A stretch of 64,000 bases of DNA from Cordia subcordata (Eukaryota; Streptophyta; Magnoliopsida; Boraginales; Cordiaceae). The stretch covers positions 36,103,501-36,167,500 of the forward strand of contig JAPTOF010000001.1 in assembly GCA_028554755.1 (NCBI GenBank), written 5' to 3'. How positions within the stretch are numbered: the stretch's first letter is position 1; every line of letters begins with the position of its first letter. Of this stretch, positions 61,361-64,000 are shown piece by piece. The notes below the pieces were generated by a model. It searched no databases and was not told where the DNA came from. It saw only the letters and a list, made by a program, of their open reading frames with translations. The position numbers and the translations under genes are program-made.

Positions 61361-62553
61361 AAGAGAGAGAATGTAGGAAAGACATATTCTACTATCTCAA
61401 GTGCATTTAAGAGTGAAAACTCTTCCTTTATCTTCTATTTTGTTTTTGACTTTTTCTTCTTTTTTCAGAGAGGGGGAAGAAGAAAGAGAGCAGAAAAAGA
61501 AGCTTTCTCAGTCTTTTTCGACTCTTGTACCAAAACAATACGCACAACAATCAAATTCCATATTCAACATTCATATGCTCAAGTATCTGATTAGCTTTAA
61601 CACCGTAACAATAATGCAACACAAGTATCCCAACCCAAATAATCGAAACACTGCATCTATGATTCACTAAGTGTAGCCTGGTGCTTAGCGTGGTGCACTA
61701 AGCAAACCATGAACTATCAAAACACTAGATATCAAAGAGTGTGCATAACTAACCTGCTGATAAAAATTAGATCTCTAATTAAAACCAATCTATTTATTCA
61801 AATTCAACACAACTACTGTTCAAAATACAGAAATAAGTAAAAACCACTTATTAAAGGCATTCAGGGAACAAAGCTCGAGCTATGTAGAGGTCCAAGAAGA
61901 ATTGGATCCATTTTCCATTTATTGTATGCTTACAATAGCATCCTCTTACAGAAGGCAAGCTACATAAAATTATTGTTCCAATTCATGACATGAAAAACAT
62001 CTTACAAAAATGCAAAGCAAGATATGTGCAAGAATAGATCAAAATGGTTATGACCTTTCAAAAGAAAATCAAGAATAACTAAACAACAGTAGAGAAAGTG
62101 ATCACATTTAGACCCATAGTGACATTAACAGCATAAACTTGCTCTTCAACACCCTTAAGTATTAGAGCCGAGCCTCTACTCCAAATTTAACATCTTTAGT
62201 TGCATAGTTTCAGCTTCATACCAATCTACTACCAACCTAATATATCATCAAGCAACACCAACATTTCACATACACAACACTAAAAAGATAAAATCTTTTC
62301 CTGAAATGGGTGTAAAACAAGTGAAAAAAAAAATCAAATCTTGGTCAACATTGTAGTCAAACATAATTGTTAGGTGCTATTTTTGAAAAACCCTGTAAAG
62401 CAAACAATAATGGGGTTTTCATTAAAATGATGAAATCAATCCAAAATTTGAAGAAAACCCATAAAAGATACTGAAAAATAATGAGTAAAAGATGGGTTCT
62501 TGATGGCATGTGTACCTGGCTTTGGAGGCAAGGTTAACAGCAAAGCAATACAT
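57464..62553 (-). pseudogene. Mitochondrial chaperonin CPN60 (HSP60/GroEL type) pseudogene, unprocessed
   Basis: About 17 exons can be traced with introns kept: near 62553-62516, 62211-62106, 61238-61082, 60911-60737, 60479-60387, 59961-59867, 59726-59643, 59531-59444, 59276-59196, 59103-59034, 58847-58771, 58625-58530, 58403-58304, 58214-58116, 57928-57821, 57730-57652 and 57560-57464. It starts MYCFAVNLASKAR, like plant mitochondrial CPN60 transit peptides, and ends MDY-stop, with [64 protein letters not shown] and [17 protein letters not shown] between. Frameshifts occur in exons 2, 3, 4 and 14, and stops follow. The AG acceptors of exons 10, 13 and 17 look lost. The GPKGRN nucleotide-loop region is damaged and the Gly/Met tail is missing. 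The parent folds proteins in the mitochondrial matrix. This copy cannot encode it. Confidence 0.93.
61031..61058. repeat. (GT)n microsatellite in pseudogene intron
   Basis: A GTAT/GTGT run inside an intron of the CPN60 pseudogene. A second simple repeat, (GA)n at about 61330-61370, lies in the next intron. Confidence 0.85.
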
Positions 62554-63308
62554 ATTTTATATATTGCACTATTGCAGACTCTGAGTGTGTTTTAAAAAAT
62601 GGGTTTTTGGAGACTTAACAGAGAGAGGAGGAAGGAGAAAATGGAGGAAAGGTGGTGTTTTATTATTAGGAAAAGGAGAAAATAAGGGTCCAGAAGTAGT
62701 AATTGCTAGCTATTTAGGGTTTTAGGTGTGCTAATTTAGAACAGAGGTTTAAGGGTTTAAATTTTAGGGGAAAAAATTTTTAAGGTAAAAGAGTTTATGG
62801 TTTTTTTTTTTACCTTTTCTTTTTTTTTTGTTGGTTTGTCTTTTTTACTCTTCATTTCAGGGATAGAGTGGTTGATAATATTTTTTTTTCTCTTTTTCTT
62901 TTATTTATTGGTGAGTGATCAATATAAGGCATTATTTATATCATTTGCTTCTTGAGCAACCATTAACATTTGTAGTTAGATTTATCTTGTTTGAAAAAAG
63001 AAAATTATAGTTTTTTTTTATCAAAGGAAATGTGATAAAAAGCTACAATATGATGAGATACACAAAATGAGGTTTTATGGAGAAGAAGCCTAAAACAAGG
63101 ACTTGAGGTCAAATATACTCAATGAGTATGGGAAGAGACTTTCATGAGTTTATTAATTTTTTTTATGAAAATGATAATCGATTTTGTACTATTGAAATGA
63201 GTTTTTTGAGTTCTTCAAATTTGAAAACTATGACTTTGTTAATCTTTAGATAGGGTTTTCATTCACACTTCAATAGCTATGTCACAAGTAATACACAATT
63301 CTATAGAC

Positions 63309-63347
<39 letters not shown>

Positions 63348-64000
63348 TGACAGAGAAACCCAACTGAGCGGAGCCCGACTCTATAGACTTTAATATAGTT
63401 ACATTGATATGTGCACTGTAAGAAAACATACCTAAACTAGATACCAATTAATATGTATCATACGCCAAACTCTTGTATTTTGATTTATTGCATTCTATAA
63501 AGTAAGTTGTTACCAATAAATACAATTAGTTAATCATATACAGTGAGCTTTTTGTTAAGGAGTAGGAGCAAAGAAAGAGTTCAATGAAGACAAATCTAGA
63601 CAATAAGTAGGAGATTGGGGAGACTTTTTTTAGTCTTTCATTAGTTTGTTTTTCTTTTCTTCTTCTTCCTTTTTTTTTTCTTTGATTTATAGGAAAGTTC
63701 TTTCTTATTGTCAAAGAAAAATTTATATTTGACTAAAAAATATTTATTTACTAGAGGGTTGAAAAAGGAAAACAAAGAAATGGACCAAACCCATATGATA
63801 GAAATCTCTTTTTGTGCTAATAACTTTAGGCTAGGGTTTTCTTCATAACCATGTTAACACTTCTATGTTCATTTCTTGGCCTTTCAATCATATGTTGGAT
63901 GACTCATGTGCAAAGGTTACATTGAAGCCATGCATGTTATTTCATGATTTTCACAAATAGAGTTGTTATAGACTTATGGTATCTGCTTAAAATAAAATTC
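62554..64000. other. Old CPN60 promoter region and spacer
   Basis: No gene is supported. 62600-62900 contains purine-rich and poly-T tracts. 63317-63350 is a (TA)n microsatellite lying between two copies of an 18-bp direct repeat. The frame at 63526-63714 is a low-complexity Lys/Arg/Ser stretch without recognisable identity. Confidence 0.45.
63300..63397. repeat. 18-bp direct repeats flanking a 62-bp insert
   Basis: TCTATAGACTTTAATATA occurs at 63300-63317 and again at 63380-63397. Between them lie a (TA)n run and a GC-richer piece, TTGGTGACAGAGAAACCC to GAGCGGAGCCCGAC. It looks like a target duplication around a very short insert, or a slipped duplication. Confidence 0.7.

Noticed and set aside
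1..64000. CRISPR arrays, phage, integron or bacterial operon structure
   Set aside because: None is present. The window is plant nuclear DNA, and the short tandem repeats seen lack the repeat-spacer pattern.

Overview
This window is nuclear DNA of a flowering plant, almost certainly a dicot. It is AT-rich, its genes carry many GT-AG introns, and the gene families are plant types: a GATA factor of the GATA5/6/7 kind, a GT14 glucuronosyltransferase, an ING PHD protein, a SERINC protein and a mitochondrial CPN60 copy. MITEs, SINEs and LINE and LTR remnants lie between the genes. I see no bacterial, organellar or CRISPR-like material. The species cannot be named from the sequence alone.

Layout. 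1-13.3 kb has no gene I can support. It holds AT-rich spacer, three MITEs, an AT-rich minisatellite, a possible solo LTR, and a tRNA-type SINE at 10.27-10.51 kb flanked by a perfect 18-bp target duplication. 13.37-15.45 kb (minus) is a two-exon GATA zinc-finger gene. A cluster of ACGT-core motifs with a TATA-like box lies about 1.4 kb upstream of it, at 16.87-17.02 kb. 22.18-26.94 kb (minus) is a four-exon GT14 gene. 28.4-29.7 kb is a decayed LINE reverse transcriptase interrupted by a small inverted-repeat element. 30.98-35.70 kb (minus) is a seven-exon ING gene with an intact histone-reader PHD finger. A MITE sits less than 200 bp upstream of its start codon, another MITE lies in intron 3, and intron 3 also holds a puzzling coding-like segment. 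38.3-41.9 kb is a nest of inverted-repeat transposons. 43.68-48.97 kb (plus) is a twelve-coding-exon SERINC gene. 51.27-51.78 kb (minus) is a broken F-box/LRR gene. 53.0-57.1 kb holds further inverted-repeat elements and a degenerate tandem array. 57.46-62.55 kb (minus) is a CPN60 copy that keeps about 17 exons and their introns but carries several frameshifts, stops and lost splice acceptors.

I joined the exons of the four intact genes by hand from splice sites and reading-frame phase. In each case the joined length is a whole number of codons ending in a stop: 302, 443, 245 and 419 residues. These genes have unrelated cellular roles (transcription, cell-wall glycan synthesis in the Golgi, chromatin reading, membrane lipid or membrane protein function) and nothing suggests they form a cluster. 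The most unusual content is structural. Three long-arm inverted-repeat elements carry 9-bp target duplications of Mutator type, one locus has two interleaved inverted repeats, and the CPN60 pseudogene is nearly complete.
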